NCBI RefSeq assembly: GCF_050587525.1
Contig: NZ_JBOBFT010000010.1
Coordinates: 124,001-188,000, forward strand
Source: Plantibacter sp050587525
GTDB lineage: Bacteria; Actinomycetota; Actinomycetes; Actinomycetales; Microbacteriaceae
Direction of reading: 5' to 3'
DNA length: 64,000 nt
Under the pieces are notes generated by a model, which was not told the origin of the DNA, did not search any database, and saw only the letters and a list, made by a program, of their open reading frames with translations. Positions 15,967 through 24,278 of this stretch are shown one piece after another. Position 1 is the first letter of the stretch, and every line of letters starts with the position of its first letter. The position numbers and the translations under genes were made by a program.

Positions 15967-16944
15967 TCAGCGGGCTGAGTCGAGGAGACGACGGACCGCA
16001 GCGGGCGAGAGGTCGGCGCCGTGCGCACCGACACCTGTGACGGCGACAGCCGCGGCAGCCGTCGCCCACCGAGCAGCCTCGACCAGCGACTCACCAGCAC
16101 ACAGGGCACCCGCGAGGGCACCGAGGAACGCATCTCCCGCACCGACCGTGTCGACGACATCGACCGACCACGCAGGAAGCGCCGTGATCACGCCATCGTG
16201 ACGGACGAGCACACCAGCCTCGCCGAGCGTGACGATGACATCGCCGTACGGCAGCGAACCGAGCACACGTTCAGCGGCGGCGGCATCGAGACCGGTGCCC
16301 GTCGCATCCGTCGGAAGCCCGGCGAGATCAGCGAGTTCACCCTCGTTGACCACGAGGATGTCGACGAGGTCCAGCACCTCTGCGGGAACCGATCGCGACG
16401 GTGACGGGTTCAGGATCACGCGCGAGTCGGCCGCATACTGGCGGATCGCGGCGTGAACGGTCGCCTCGGGGACCTCGTGCTGCAGGACGACGATGCCGGG
16501 AGCCCGCGTCCCTCGCGCGCGATCCGCCACATGCGCCGGCGACAAGCGTTCGTTCGCGCCGGGCGCGACGACGATCGCGTTGTCGTCGGGCGTGACGAGG
16601 AGGACGGCGCGTCCCGTCATCGTGTCGTCGAAGCGGAGCACCCCCGAGAGGTCGACACCGGCCGTGCGCAAGGGTGCGAGAGCGACCTCTGCATCCGGGC
16701 CGACTGCAGCGAGCAGCGTGACATCGGAACCGAGCCGCGCGGCGGCGAGCGCTTGATTCGCACCCTTGCCGCCACCGGTCTCGAATGCCCCGCCGCTCGA
16801 CATCGTCTCGCCGCTGCGTGGCAACCGACCGATGTGGACACCCAGATCGACGTTGACGGAACCGATCACGAGCACATCCGTCTGCGAAGCGTCGCGATCC
16901 CTCGAGTCGCGGATCGGGGCGGCGGTGGCGTGGGTGTCTGTCAT
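15967..16944 (-). CDS. rbsK: Ribokinase (PfkB family)
   Basis: A 325-residue PfkB-family sugar kinase, closest to ribokinase, which makes ribose 5-phosphate from ribose and ATP. Signatures are GSVNVDLGVHIGRLP near the start, GGGKGANQALAAARLG (sugar binding), VNEGE, and DTVGAGDAFLGALAG with the catalytic Asp in GAGDAF. I chose the ATG at 16944 because the longer frame would run through the operator. It is divergent from a LacI regulator with one perfect operator between them. No ribose transporter is in view, so the exact sugar is not certain. Confidence 0.9.
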   Translation of the reverse strand: MTDTHATAAPIRDSRDRDASQTDVLVIGSVNVDLGVHIGRLPRSGETMSSGGAFETGGGKGANQALAAARLGSDVTLLAAVGPDAEVALAPLRTAGVDLSGVLRFDDTMTGRAVLLVTPDDNAIVVAPGANERLSPAHVADRARGTRAPGIVVLQHEVPEATVHAAIRQYAADSRVILNPSPSRSVPAEVLDLVDILVVNEGELADLAGLPTDATGTGLDAAAAERVLGSLPYGDVIVTLGEAGVLVRHDGVITALPAWSVDVVDTVGAGDAFLGALAGALCAGESLVEAARWATAAAAVAVTGVGAHGADLSPAAVRRLLDSAR

Positions 16945-16960
16945 GGCTTCACTCCGTTGT

Positions 16961-16976
16961 GGGAAATGCATTTCCC
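16961..16976. promoter_or_regulatory. Perfect 16-bp palindrome, LacI-type operator
   Basis: GGGAAATGCATTTCCC is a perfect palindrome 17 bp upstream of the ribokinase start and 78 bp upstream of the divergent lacI-type gene. Size, symmetry and position match LacI-family operators; it would block ribokinase transcription and probably autoregulate the repressor. Confidence 0.8.
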
Positions 16977-17054
16977 CAATCAATCATGGGACGGATCGAC
17001 TGTCAACCTCGCGCTAGCATTGCGGAACGCGACCGAGCCTGAGACGGGTGGACC

Positions 17055-18032
17055 ATGACGAAGCGGGTGAGCCTCAAAGAGGTGGCCGAGCACGCCGAGG
17101 TGTCCGTCCCGACCGCCAGCCGCGTCCTGTCGGGCGTCGACCGCAACGTCGACACCGCCCTCGCCGAACGGGTCCGCACCTCGGCGGACGCACTCGGCTA
17201 CCGCGTCAACGCCGCCGCCCGAGCGCTCCGCCGCCAGTCGACCGACACCCTCGCCCTCCTCGTCCCCGGCATCGCGAATCCGTACTTCGCGGAACTCGTC
17301 GCCGCGTACTCGCAGCGCCTCGCCGAGGAGGGGCGCAGCCTCGTCACGATCGACACGAACGAGGACGTGGCCTTCGAAGCCGTCCAGCTCCGCAACCTGG
17401 ATCGGGGCCTCGTCGACGCGGTCCTCGTGGTCCCCGTCTCCACGAGTGAGAGCGGCACGGCGATCAGGGAGCTCCAGCGAACGCGGCCCATCGTCCAGGT
17501 CGACCGCACGGCGGACGGTGTCGATGCGTCATCGGTCGGGCTCGACAACGCGGCGGGGGTCGGACTGCTCGTCGACCACCTTCGGTCCACCGGCCGCCGA
17601 CGCATCGTCCTCGTCGACGCCCAGCACGGCAGCTCCGCCGGCCGGGAACGTCTCGCGAGCTTCCGCGCCATCGCCGGGCCGGACGACTGGGTCATCGAGA
17701 TGCCGAGCTTCACCCTGAGCAGCGGCATCGATGCGGCGCACCGCCTCCTCGACGACCGACGAGGCGCCGATGCGGTCATCTGCGCGGCCGACGTCATCGC
17801 GATCGGCATGCTCACGGCGCTCCAGCAGGCCGGGAAGCGGGTTCCAGAGGACATCGCGATCACGGGATTCGATGGGACGAGTCTCGCGAACGTCGTCGAA
17901 CCGGGGCTCACCACGCTCACGTCACGGGCGGACGACATCGTGCAGGAGTCGTTGCAGCTCATCGACTCCCCCACCGTGACCGTGGCGCTGAAACCGTCGC
18001 TCGACGCCCGCGGTTCGACGCTCAGGCGCTGA
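17055..18032 (+). CDS. LacI-family repressor of the ribokinase gene
   Basis: A 325-residue LacI/GalR repressor. The N-terminal helix-turn-helix (SLKEVAEHAEVSVPTASRVL, residues 6-25) and hinge (about 48-60) precede a periplasmic-binding-like ligand domain (TLALLVPGIANPYFAELV; DAVICAADVIAIGMLTAL; ITGFDG). GGTGGA precedes the ATG. Divergent from ribokinase with a perfect palindrome between, so it most likely senses the same sugar or its phosphate. Confidence 0.92.
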   Translation: MTKRVSLKEVAEHAEVSVPTASRVLSGVDRNVDTALAERVRTSADALGYRVNAAARALRRQSTDTLALLVPGIANPYFAELVAAYSQRLAEEGRSLVTIDTNEDVAFEAVQLRNLDRGLVDAVLVVPVSTSESGTAIRELQRTRPIVQVDRTADGVDASSVGLDNAAGVGLLVDHLRSTGRRRIVLVDAQHGSSAGRERLASFRAIAGPDDWVIEMPSFTLSSGIDAAHRLLDDRRGADAVICAADVIAIGMLTALQQAGKRVPEDIAITGFDGTSLANVVEPGLTTLTSRADDIVQESLQLIDSPTVTVALKPSLDARGSTLRR

Positions 18033-18051
18033 GCGGACGTACCGCGCAGGA

Positions 18052-18726
18052 CTAGCCGTTCAGCGCCCGCTGCAGGGCGTCGCGGAGGTCGGCTTCCGAC
18101 CGGAACTCGACGAGCCGGTCGTTGATGAAGATCGTCGGCGTCCCGTTCACTCCGAGGGAGCGCCCGGCATCGAAGTCGGCTCGGACGCGCGTCTCGGTCG
18201 CCGGATCGGCGACGGCCGCGTCGTAGGCGGCGAGATCGAGCCCCAGCTCCTCGGCGAATCCGCGGAACATCTCCGCCTTCGAATCCTGCTGCTCGCCCCA
18301 CTCCGCCTGCGTCGTGAACATGCGCTGGTACATCTCCTCGAATCTGCCCTGCTGGGCGGCGGCCTCCACCGCCACGGCGGACGTCATCGAGTTCCGGTGG
18401 CCGGGGATCGGGAAGTATCGGACGACGAACGTGACCCGATCGGCGTACTCGGCCTTGAGCCGCTCGATGCTGGGGTACACCGCGCCGCACACCTCGCACT
18501 CGAAGTCGAGGAACTCGACGAAGGTGACCGTGCTGCCCTCCGGGTCCGTCAGGCGGTGGCTGTCCTCGGCCACCGTCGGCGAGGCATCGGTCGGGCCAGC
18601 CTGCGTGCGTGCCGCGTTCGACGTCGCGGAGACGATCCAGATCGCGGCGATGGCGACGGCCACGGCGATCACGGAGCCGATGGTCCATGCGGTGCTGGTC
18701 TTCATGGGCCAGGTGCTGGTCTTCAT
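18052..18726 (-). CDS. DsbA-like membrane-anchored thiol oxidoreductase
   Basis: A 224-residue protein with one N-terminal anchor helix (about residues 13-34) and an extracytoplasmic DsbA/thioredoxin fold. FVEFLDFECEVCGAVYPSIE carries the CxxC active site (Cys77, Cys80); GVNGTPTIFIN carries the cis-Pro loop. Such proteins form or shuffle disulfides in exported proteins. Two in-frame ATGs, at 18726 and 18705, arise from a duplicated 18-20 bp segment (GTGCTGGTCTTCATGGGCC), so MKTST occurs twice; the true start is uncertain. No partner VKOR or DsbD is visible. Confidence 0.88.
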   Translation of the reverse strand: MKTSTWPMKTSTAWTIGSVIAVAVAIAAIWIVSATSNAARTQAGPTDASPTVAEDSHRLTDPEGSTVTFVEFLDFECEVCGAVYPSIERLKAEYADRVTFVVRYFPIPGHRNSMTSAVAVEAAAQQGRFEEMYQRMFTTQAEWGEQQDSKAEMFRGFAEELGLDLAAYDAAVADPATETRVRADFDAGRSLGVNGTPTIFINDRLVEFRSEADLRDALQRALNG

Positions 18727-18857
18727 GGGCCGCTTTCTGCCGACGACGTGGTCGCCTCGACCCTAGCAACGCGACCCTGGTGAACCCCTGGTGCCCCTCG
18801 TGCCCCTCATGCTCCCGGTGCGCCCTGCATTCCTGCGGCGCTCCCAGCGGCGCGGGT

Positions 18858-18863
18858 TATGAT
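18858..18863 (+). promoter_or_regulatory. Leaderless-type -10 box (TATGAT)
   Basis: TATGAT is a near-perfect -10 box 6 nt before the ATG at 18870, so transcription would start at that ATG. No clear -35 box is seen. It is the only good promoter before the FBP gene at 19051. Confidence 0.5.
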
Positions 18864-18869
18864 CGGCAC

Positions 18870-18944
18870 ATGTCTGTTGCAGTGAGCACCCCCGCGGTGC
18901 AGAAGGAGGTCTCCGGCGCCACACGCGCCGGCGGCAGAGGCTGA
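18870..18944 (+). CDS. Possible 24-residue leader peptide
   Basis: A short frame (starts MSVAVSTPAVQ, ends ATRAGGRG) begins exactly where the TATGAT promoter would start transcription, and ends 8 nt before a strong hairpin. It has no recognisable family. It could be a leader peptide whose translation governs the hairpin and the FBP gene, or simply untranslated leader. Within this 323-bp gap I see no other gene. Confidence 0.3.
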   Translation: MSVAVSTPAVQKEVSGATRAGGRG

Positions 18945-18951
18945 TGCCCGT

Positions 18952-18972
18952 CGGCGATCGTCGCGATCGCCG
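18952..18972. terminator. Perfect 9-bp hairpin in the FBP leader
   Basis: CGGCGATCG-TCG-CGATCGCCG forms a tight stem with a 3-nt loop, 79 bp upstream of the FBP start. No T-run follows, so it is not a classic terminator; it could act as an attenuator or affect translation. Confidence 0.45.
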
Positions 18973-19050
18973 GCCGTTCGTCGTACCCGCCGGGGCCGTC
19001 CCCGGACCGGACCTCTTCCTCATCACTCCTTCTCACAGAGAGCAACATTC

Positions 19051-19539
19051 ATGCACGCCATCGACGAGAGCGCGATCCGCGCCTCCTTCATCAACGCCTC
19101 TCGCAAAGAGGCATCATCCGTCACGCTGCCGGCAGGGTTCGCGACCGTGGACTTCGACACCCTCGACTTCCTCGGCTGGTCCGACCCGAAGATGCCGCGG
19201 CGCGCGTACGTCGCCACCCACCTGGAAGACGGCTCGCCCGTGTCCGTGCTCCTGCAGCAGGCGGAGCAGCGGACCCTCGCCCGCGCGCAGTGCTCGTGGT
19301 GCCAGGACGTCACCCTCCGCAACGACGTGCAGTTGTTCGTCGCCCGGAAGGCCGGCCCAGCCGGTCGCAAGGGCGACACCGTCGGCACGTTGATCTGCGC
19401 GAACTTCGCCTGCTCCACCAACGTGCGCATGCTCCCGCCGCTCGCGTACGAGGGCTACGACCGCGAGACCGCGCGCGAATTGCGGATCCTGCAGCTCCAG
19501 GAGAACGTGCAGGGCTTCATCCGCAAGCTGCGCGACTGA
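19051..19539 (+). CDS. FBP-domain protein (EF-G-binding treble-clef zinc finger)
   Basis: A 162-residue protein resembling the actinobacterial FBP family, which shares the C-terminal zinc-finger domain of FusB, an EF-G-binding protein giving fusidic-acid resistance. The N-terminal half has IRASFINASRKEASSVTLP and LDFLGWSDPKMPRRAY; the zinc ligands appear as CSWC (about 81-84) and CANFAC (about 116-121), with GRKGDTVGTLICA between. It probably binds EF-G on the ribosome. AGAGAG precedes the ATG. Whether it protects from a drug here is unknown. Confidence 0.82.
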   Translation: MHAIDESAIRASFINASRKEASSVTLPAGFATVDFDTLDFLGWSDPKMPRRAYVATHLEDGSPVSVLLQQAEQRTLARAQCSWCQDVTLRNDVQLFVARKAGPAGRKGDTVGTLICANFACSTNVRMLPPLAYEGYDRETARELRILQLQENVQGFIRKLRD

Positions 19540-19579
19540 CGAAGGGACTGACGAAGCGACGAGGTCGGGCCCCCAAGCC

Positions 19580-20173
19580 TCACACGCCGAAGGGAAGCAG
19601 CTTCCACACGCCCGCGGCGGTTTCGCGGCGCTGCGCATGCGGCGTCCTGGCGAGCGTGGAGGCGAGCATCATGATGCCGAGCCCGACCTCGTCGACCGTG
19701 ACCCACGCGGGGACGCGACCCGCGGCCTGCGCCTCGGGCAGCTTCGCCGCGAGGATGCCCGTGATGCGCAGGGTGAGGTCGTCGGCTTCGCCCGTTTCGC
19801 CGAGGCCTGCTTCGTCGTCGCCCTCGCGCTCGCCCTGCACGTTCCGACCGTCCGCGACGAGTTCGAAGAGCGCCGTCGACACGATGGCCTGCTCGGTCAC
19901 GAGGCCGAGGACGTCCTCCAGGGTGGAACTCGGTTCGTTCGCGAGCGCCTCGAGGTCGTCGAGGTTCTGCTGGAAGACGGCGATGGCGAGGCTCAGGCGC
20001 GTCGGGAAGTGCCGGTACAGACTCCCCTGGCCGACGCCTGCGACCTTGGCGACCGCATTGAGCGGTGCCGCGAGCCCTTGAGCGGCGAAGACCTCTCGGG
20101 CTGCGGAGATGAGCGCCGCCCGATTCTGTGAAGCGGCTCCGGGTCCTCGATTGGCGCGCGGAGAAGGGGTCAC
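19580..20173 (-). CDS. TetR-family regulator
   Basis: A 197-residue TetR repressor with helix-turn-helix PLNAVAKVAGVGQGSLYRHFP (about 38-57). The GTG at 20173 is chosen: TAGTCT lies 7 nt upstream (leaderless pattern) and the operator palindrome lies beyond. A longer start at 20215 would include the operator. The ligand domain has an acidic insert (EREGDDEAGLGETGEADD). Divergent from the SDR at 20237, which it probably represses together with itself. Confidence 0.85.
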   Translation of the reverse strand: MTPSPRANRGPGAASQNRAALISAAREVFAAQGLAAPLNAVAKVAGVGQGSLYRHFPTRLSLAIAVFQQNLDDLEALANEPSSTLEDVLGLVTEQAIVSTALFELVADGRNVQGEREGDDEAGLGETGEADDLTLRITGILAAKLPEAQAAGRVPAWVTVDEVGLGIMMLASTLARTPHAQRRETAAGVWKLLPFGV

Positions 20174-20192
20174 GAGTTCTAGACTAGCCCTA

Positions 20193-20210
20193 CCGGACAC
20201 TGTTGTCCGG
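20193..20210. promoter_or_regulatory. Inverted repeat, TetR operator
   Basis: CCGGACA-CTGT-TGTCCGG, a perfect 7-bp inverted repeat, sits between the divergent TetR and SDR genes, just upstream of the TAGTCT box (20181-20186) of the tetR-type gene. Position and symmetry fit a shared operator. Confidence 0.7.
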
Positions 20211-20236
20211 TTCACGTCGAAGAGTTGAGGAACAGC

Positions 20237-20983
20237 ATGAGCGAGAACCGTTTCACCGGCAAGACCATCATCGTGACCGGCGCCGGATCAGGCATCGGCC
20301 GGGCGACCGCCACCCGCCTCGCCGCAGAGGGCGCGACCGTCATCGCGACCGACATCGTCGAGACGGGCTTGACCGAGCTCGTCACGGCAGCCACGGGAAC
20401 CGTCGTCACGGTGGTCGGAGACGTGAGCGAGGCCGAGACGATCGCCTCGCTCATCGAAGCGGCGGCCGGGAAGCTCGACGGCGTCGCGAACGTCGCAGGC
20501 ATCATGGATCGTTTCCTGCCCGCCGGCGAGATCGACGACGCCACGTGGGACCGTGTCATGCGCGTCAACGTCACCGGCCCCGTCCGCCTCATCCGCGCAG
20601 CCCTGCCACTGCTCATCGCGAGCGGCAACGGGTCGATCGTGAACGTCGCGTCCGAAGCGGCCCTCCGCGGATCGGCGGCAGGCGTCGCCTACACGGCGTC
20701 GAAGCACGCGATCGCCGGCGTCACGAAGAACACGGCGTTCATGTACGGACCCCAGGGCGTGCGCACGAACGCCGTGGCGCCGGGGCCGGTCGCGACGAAC
20801 ATCGAGGGCACGCCCGGTTCCGAGCTGGGAGCGGCGCGGATCTTCCCGATCCTCGGCGCACTCGCGCTGCCCGTCGCGGAAGCCGACCGGCTCGCCGCGG
20901 CGATCACGTGGCTGTTGAGCGACGACTCCCTCAACATCAACGGCGTCATCCTCCCGAGCGACGGCGGCTGGTCCGCGATCTGA
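20237..20983 (+). CDS. SDR-family oxidoreductase, TetR-controlled
   Basis: A 248-residue short-chain dehydrogenase/reductase. Cofactor motif TGAGSGIGRAT is near residue 15-25, NVAGIM replaces the usual NNAG, the catalytic Ser lies in NVASEAAL, YTASK gives Tyr and Lys, and GVILPSDGGWSAI closes the fold. AGGAACAGC precedes the ATG at 20237. It is likely induced when the divergent TetR protein binds its ligand, possibly the substrate or a toxic compound. Substrate unknown. Confidence 0.9.
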   Translation: MSENRFTGKTIIVTGAGSGIGRATATRLAAEGATVIATDIVETGLTELVTAATGTVVTVVGDVSEAETIASLIEAAAGKLDGVANVAGIMDRFLPAGEIDDATWDRVMRVNVTGPVRLIRAALPLLIASGNGSIVNVASEAALRGSAAGVAYTASKHAIAGVTKNTAFMYGPQGVRTNAVAPGPVATNIEGTPGSELGAARIFPILGALALPVAEADRLAAAITWLLSDDSLNINGVILPSDGGWSAI

Positions 20984-21074
20984 CGCAGCTCGACAGCGTT
21001 TCACTGCGCGGTTCGGGTGGGTCCCCGGGAGCAACACCCACACGAACTGCGCACTGAACCGATCAATCCGCGCC

Positions 21075-21953
21075 TCAGCGGGCGAGCAACTCGCGCAGAG
21101 CGGCGATGACCGCGGCGGGGGCCTCCTCGGCCATGAAGTGGCCCGCGTCGAGCGTCCGGTGGTCGAGGTCCGGAGCCCAGGCGCCCCAGAGCGCTGCGGC
21201 GTCGTAGCCGAGCGCGGAGCCCCAGTCCTGCTGGATGACCGTCACGGGCATCGCGAGGGTTCGTCCGGCATCGCGATCCGCCTGATCGTGTCGGACATCG
21301 ACGCCGGCGGACGCGCGGTAGTCGGCGACGATCGACGGCACCGCCTCACGGGACGCCCGCAGGTACTCGGTACGGTACTCAGCCGGGATCGCCTCCGGGT
21401 TCGAGACCCAGCCGTCGATGAACGACGCGAAGAAGGTGTCCGCGGTCGCCTCGATCATCGGTTCCGCCACACCCGCCGGCTGCGCCATGAGGTACAGGTG
21501 CCACGCGACCTTCGCATCGGCGCCCTTCAGGATGTCCCACATGTCGAGCGTCGGGAGGACGTCGAGTGACAGCAGGTGCGTGACCGTCCCCGGGTGGTCG
21601 AGGGCGGTGCGGATGGCGACGAGCGCGCCGCGATCGTGACCGGCGAGCGCGAACGTGGTGTGGCCGAGCTCACGGGCGACGGCGACGACGTCCGCTGCCA
21701 TCGTCCGCTTCGAGTAGGTGTCCTCGTCGGCCTCGGCGGGCTTGTCGCTCGCGCCGTAACCGCGGAGGTCGGGGACGATGACGGTGTGATCAGTCGCGAG
21801 ATCGGCGGCGACGTGCCGCCACATCACGTGGGTCTCCGGGAAGCCGTGCAGGAGGACGACGGCCGGACCGGAGCCCGCGACGGCGACGGCGAGGGCGACG
21901 TCGTCGGCAACGGTGATGCGGCGGTAGTCGAAGTCCGGGATGGTGAGGGTCAT
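21075..21953 (-). CDS. Alpha/beta hydrolase, epoxide hydrolase / haloalkanoate dehalogenase type
   Basis: A 292-residue alpha/beta hydrolase. The oxyanion motif HGFPE is at 36-40, PDLRGYGASDKP at 61-72, and the nucleophile elbow GHDRGA (105-110) carries an Asp (D107) rather than Ser, as in epoxide hydrolases and fluoroacetate-type dehalogenases. The catalytic His is in DAGHFMAEEAP near the end. Likely cytosolic; substrate unknown. It stands alone between the SDR and the SARP gene, with about 130 bp upstream. Confidence 0.88.
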   Translation of the reverse strand: MTLTIPDFDYRRITVADDVALAVAVAGSGPAVVLLHGFPETHVMWRHVAADLATDHTVIVPDLRGYGASDKPAEADEDTYSKRTMAADVVAVARELGHTTFALAGHDRGALVAIRTALDHPGTVTHLLSLDVLPTLDMWDILKGADAKVAWHLYLMAQPAGVAEPMIEATADTFFASFIDGWVSNPEAIPAEYRTEYLRASREAVPSIVADYRASAGVDVRHDQADRDAGRTLAMPVTVIQQDWGSALGYDAAALWGAWAPDLDHRTLDAGHFMAEEAPAAVIAALRELLAR

Positions 21954-22071
21954 GGGAACGCCTTTCGAATTGGTGATGGCTCCACGATCCCCTCCGCCGA
22001 TCAGCGCTCGATCAGCGCGGCAGACGCCCCGGTGCCCGTCGCACCCGTGAACCCGCGTCAGGCCCGTGAAC

Positions 22072-22077
22072 TACAGT
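22072..22077 (+). promoter_or_regulatory. Leaderless-type -10 box (TACAGT)
   Basis: TACAGT lies 6 nt before the ATG at 22084, with no ribosome site between. It supports that ATG over the in-frame GTG at 22066, which would lie before the box. Confidence 0.5.
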
Positions 22078-22083
22078 GGCCGG

Positions 22084-24045
22084 ATGAGCGACCGCCGAGC
22101 ATCGCGCGTCCGAGTGCGGGTGCTCGGGCAGGTCGAAGCCGAGCTCGATGGGACGCCGCTCCCACTCGCGAAGCCGAGACATCGGGAGATCCTCGCGCTC
22201 CTCGTCATCGCCGGCGGACGCGCTGTTTCGACCTCGACCCTCATCGATGAACTGTGGGACACCGCGGGGCCCGGTGCGGTCGGCGCGGTCCGCACCTTCA
22301 TCGGCGAGCTCCGCCGCATCCTCGAACCCGACCGGGCTCCGCGCACGCCGCCTCGCGTCCTCGTGACCGTGGCGGACGGTTACGCCCTGCACCTCGCATC
22401 CGACGGCACCGATCTGCAGCGGTTCGAGCGGGCCGTGCGGGAGGCGGCGGACCTCCCGACCGACGGCCAGGCGGACACCGGCGGCGACGCCGACTCCGTC
22501 GAACGCCTCCTGTCCGGCGCCCTCGACGAGTGGCGGGGCACTCCGTTCGCCGAGTTTACGGACCGCCCCTGGGCCGACTCGGAACGCGCACGACTCGACT
22601 CCCTGCGCGCCGGCGCCGTGGAACGCCTCGCCGAAGCGCTCCTCACCCTGCGGCGACCGACCGATGCCGTCCCGCTCCTCGAACGGCAGACCGTCCAGCA
22701 TCCGTGGCGGGAGCATTCCTGGCGGCTGCTCGCCCTCGCGCTGTACCGGAGCGAACGCCGGACCGACGCGCTCGACGCCGTCCGACGAGCACGCACCCAC
22801 CTCGTGGACGAGCTCGGCCTCGACCCGGGCCGACGGCTCGCCGACCTCGAACGCGACCTCCTCCGCAACGATCCGTCGCTCGAGCTGCCGGAGGGCAGCG
22901 AATCGCTCCTCCTTCGCGCCGCGTCCGCGCACAGACGGACCGGGAGTCGCGCGCAGCTCGAGAGCGCGAGCGCCCTGGTTACTGGTCTGGCGGTCTCGGG
23001 CGAACTGGATGCAGCGGCCGAGGAGCGCATGGCGATCATCGAGGCCGCGCAGGCCCTCGGCGATCCCGAGCTCGCCGCCCGCATCGTCGGCGGGTTCGAC
23101 GTCCCGGGCGTGTGGACGCGGTCCGACGACCCCGTGCGATCAGCAGCGATCGTGGACGCCGCGACCCGACTGCTCGCATCGCTCCCGCCCACGGCATCGG
23201 ATCGATCCCGCGTCAGGCTGCTCGCGACGGTGGCGATGGAGTCGCGCGGGACCGCCGATCGGATGCCGGAGGCGATGGCGGCCGAACGCTCGGCCCGGGG
23301 GATCGGCGATCCGCAGCTCCTCTGCTTCGCCCTCGCCGCCAGGCACATGCAGTGCTTCGAGACGACCGGTCTGGCCGCCGCGCGCGAGGCCATCGCGTCG
23401 GAACTCGTGTCGATCGCGATCGCTGCGGAGCTGCCGACGTTCGAGATCCACGGTCGGCTCAGCCGGATGCAGGCGCTGTGCGCGCTCGACGACATCACTG
23501 CTGCAGCCGTCGAGGCCGACGCGGTCGACGCGCTGGCCCGCCGACACGAGCGGCCGCTCGCCTCCGTCTTCACGGCGTGGTTCCGGTGGACCTTCCTCGG
23601 TGGGGCGGACACCGTGGGAGCGGAGGCGCCCCCTGCTGGCGAGGAAATGCCCGGATTCACGGGCGGGATCGTCGCGCTGGCTACCGTCGCATCGAGTCTT
23701 CGGAACGGGCAGCCGCCGAACGGGATCGACCCGGCAGCGCCCAGCTCAGCCGAGCTCGGCCCCTACGAACCCTGGGTCCGTCCGGTGCTCCTCAGCCGAT
23801 CCGGACAGACCGCGGAGGCACGAGCGGCCCTCGACGTCGTCCTCGATCCACCGCACGACCTCCTGCAAGAGGCCCTGTGGATGCTCATCGGCCACGCTGC
23901 GCTCGAAACCGGTCATGCTCCGGCCGCGAGACGAGCGGTCGAAGCACTCATCCCTGCCTCCACGGAACGAGCCGCGGGAAGCGCCGTGGTCGACCTCGGT
24001 CCGATCGCCCCGCTCCTTGCGGAACTGCAGCTCCTGGCCGGCTGA
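22084..24045 (+). CDS. SARP/BTAD-type transcriptional activator
   Basis: A 653-residue AfsR/SARP-like regulator. Residues about 10-105 are the OmpR-type winged helix (VRVLGQVEAELDG, PRHREILALLVIAGG, STLIDELW, VADGYALHL). Residues about 110-265 are the bacterial transcriptional activation domain (BTAD). The remaining 380 residues are helical and repeat-like; I see no Walker A, so the ATPase domain of large AfsR proteins is absent. SARPs switch on antibiotic or other specialised-metabolite genes. It is 233 bp upstream of a gamma-butyrolactone-type signalling operon on the same strand. Confidence 0.85.
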   Translation: MSDRRASRVRVRVLGQVEAELDGTPLPLAKPRHREILALLVIAGGRAVSTSTLIDELWDTAGPGAVGAVRTFIGELRRILEPDRAPRTPPRVLVTVADGYALHLASDGTDLQRFERAVREAADLPTDGQADTGGDADSVERLLSGALDEWRGTPFAEFTDRPWADSERARLDSLRAGAVERLAEALLTLRRPTDAVPLLERQTVQHPWREHSWRLLALALYRSERRTDALDAVRRARTHLVDELGLDPGRRLADLERDLLRNDPSLELPEGSESLLLRAASAHRRTGSRAQLESASALVTGLAVSGELDAAAEERMAIIEAAQALGDPELAARIVGGFDVPGVWTRSDDPVRSAAIVDAATRLLASLPPTASDRSRVRLLATVAMESRGTADRMPEAMAAERSARGIGDPQLLCFALAARHMQCFETTGLAAAREAIASELVSIAIAAELPTFEIHGRLSRMQALCALDDITAAAVEADAVDALARRHERPLASVFTAWFRWTFLGGADTVGAEAPPAGEEMPGFTGGIVALATVASSLRNGQPPNGIDPAAPSSAELGPYEPWVRPVLLSRSGQTAEARAALDVVLDPPHDLLQEALWMLIGHAALETGHAPAARRAVEALIPASTERAAGSAVVDLGPIAPLLAELQLLAG

Positions 24046-24110
24046 ACGAACGCCTCGTGACGCGCGGGCGACGGCCGGAACATCACCGCAGATCACGGGA
24101 AAAAGAAAAG

Positions 24111-24150
24111 GGGGCGCTGGCGACGGATCCCCCCGACTCGCCAGCACCCC
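24111..24150. terminator. Hairpin downstream of the SARP gene
   Basis: GCTGGCGA (24116-24123) pairs with TCGCCAGC (24138-24145), flanked by GGGG and CCCC that can extend the stem across one mismatch. It follows the SARP stop by 65 bp. There is no T-run after it; a run of A before it (GGAAAAAGAAAAG) would be a U-run only in the other direction. Confidence 0.5.
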
Positions 24151-24160
24151 GCTACCCCAT

Positions 24161-24252
24161 AAACAAGATAGCTGACTTATTCTGGTTTGTGCACCCCATG
24201 TGTCGGACAATTTCTCGATAATTAACCCTGAGTGAGCAACATCCGACATGGG
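24161..24252. promoter_or_regulatory. AT-rich promoter region with two inverted repeats before the TetR/AfsA operon
   Basis: This is the most AT-rich stretch nearby. An imperfect inverted repeat pairs AAACAAGATA (24161-24170) with TATTCTGGTTT (24178-24188). A second pairs CCCATGTGTCGGA (24195-24207) with TCCGACATGGG (24242-24252) across the probable promoter (GATAAT at 24217). Receptor-type TetR proteins bind 22-30 bp inverted repeats before their own genes, so one or both are candidate operators. Confidence 0.45.
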
Positions 24253-24278
24253 CGACGGATCAACGAGGGGCAGAACTG

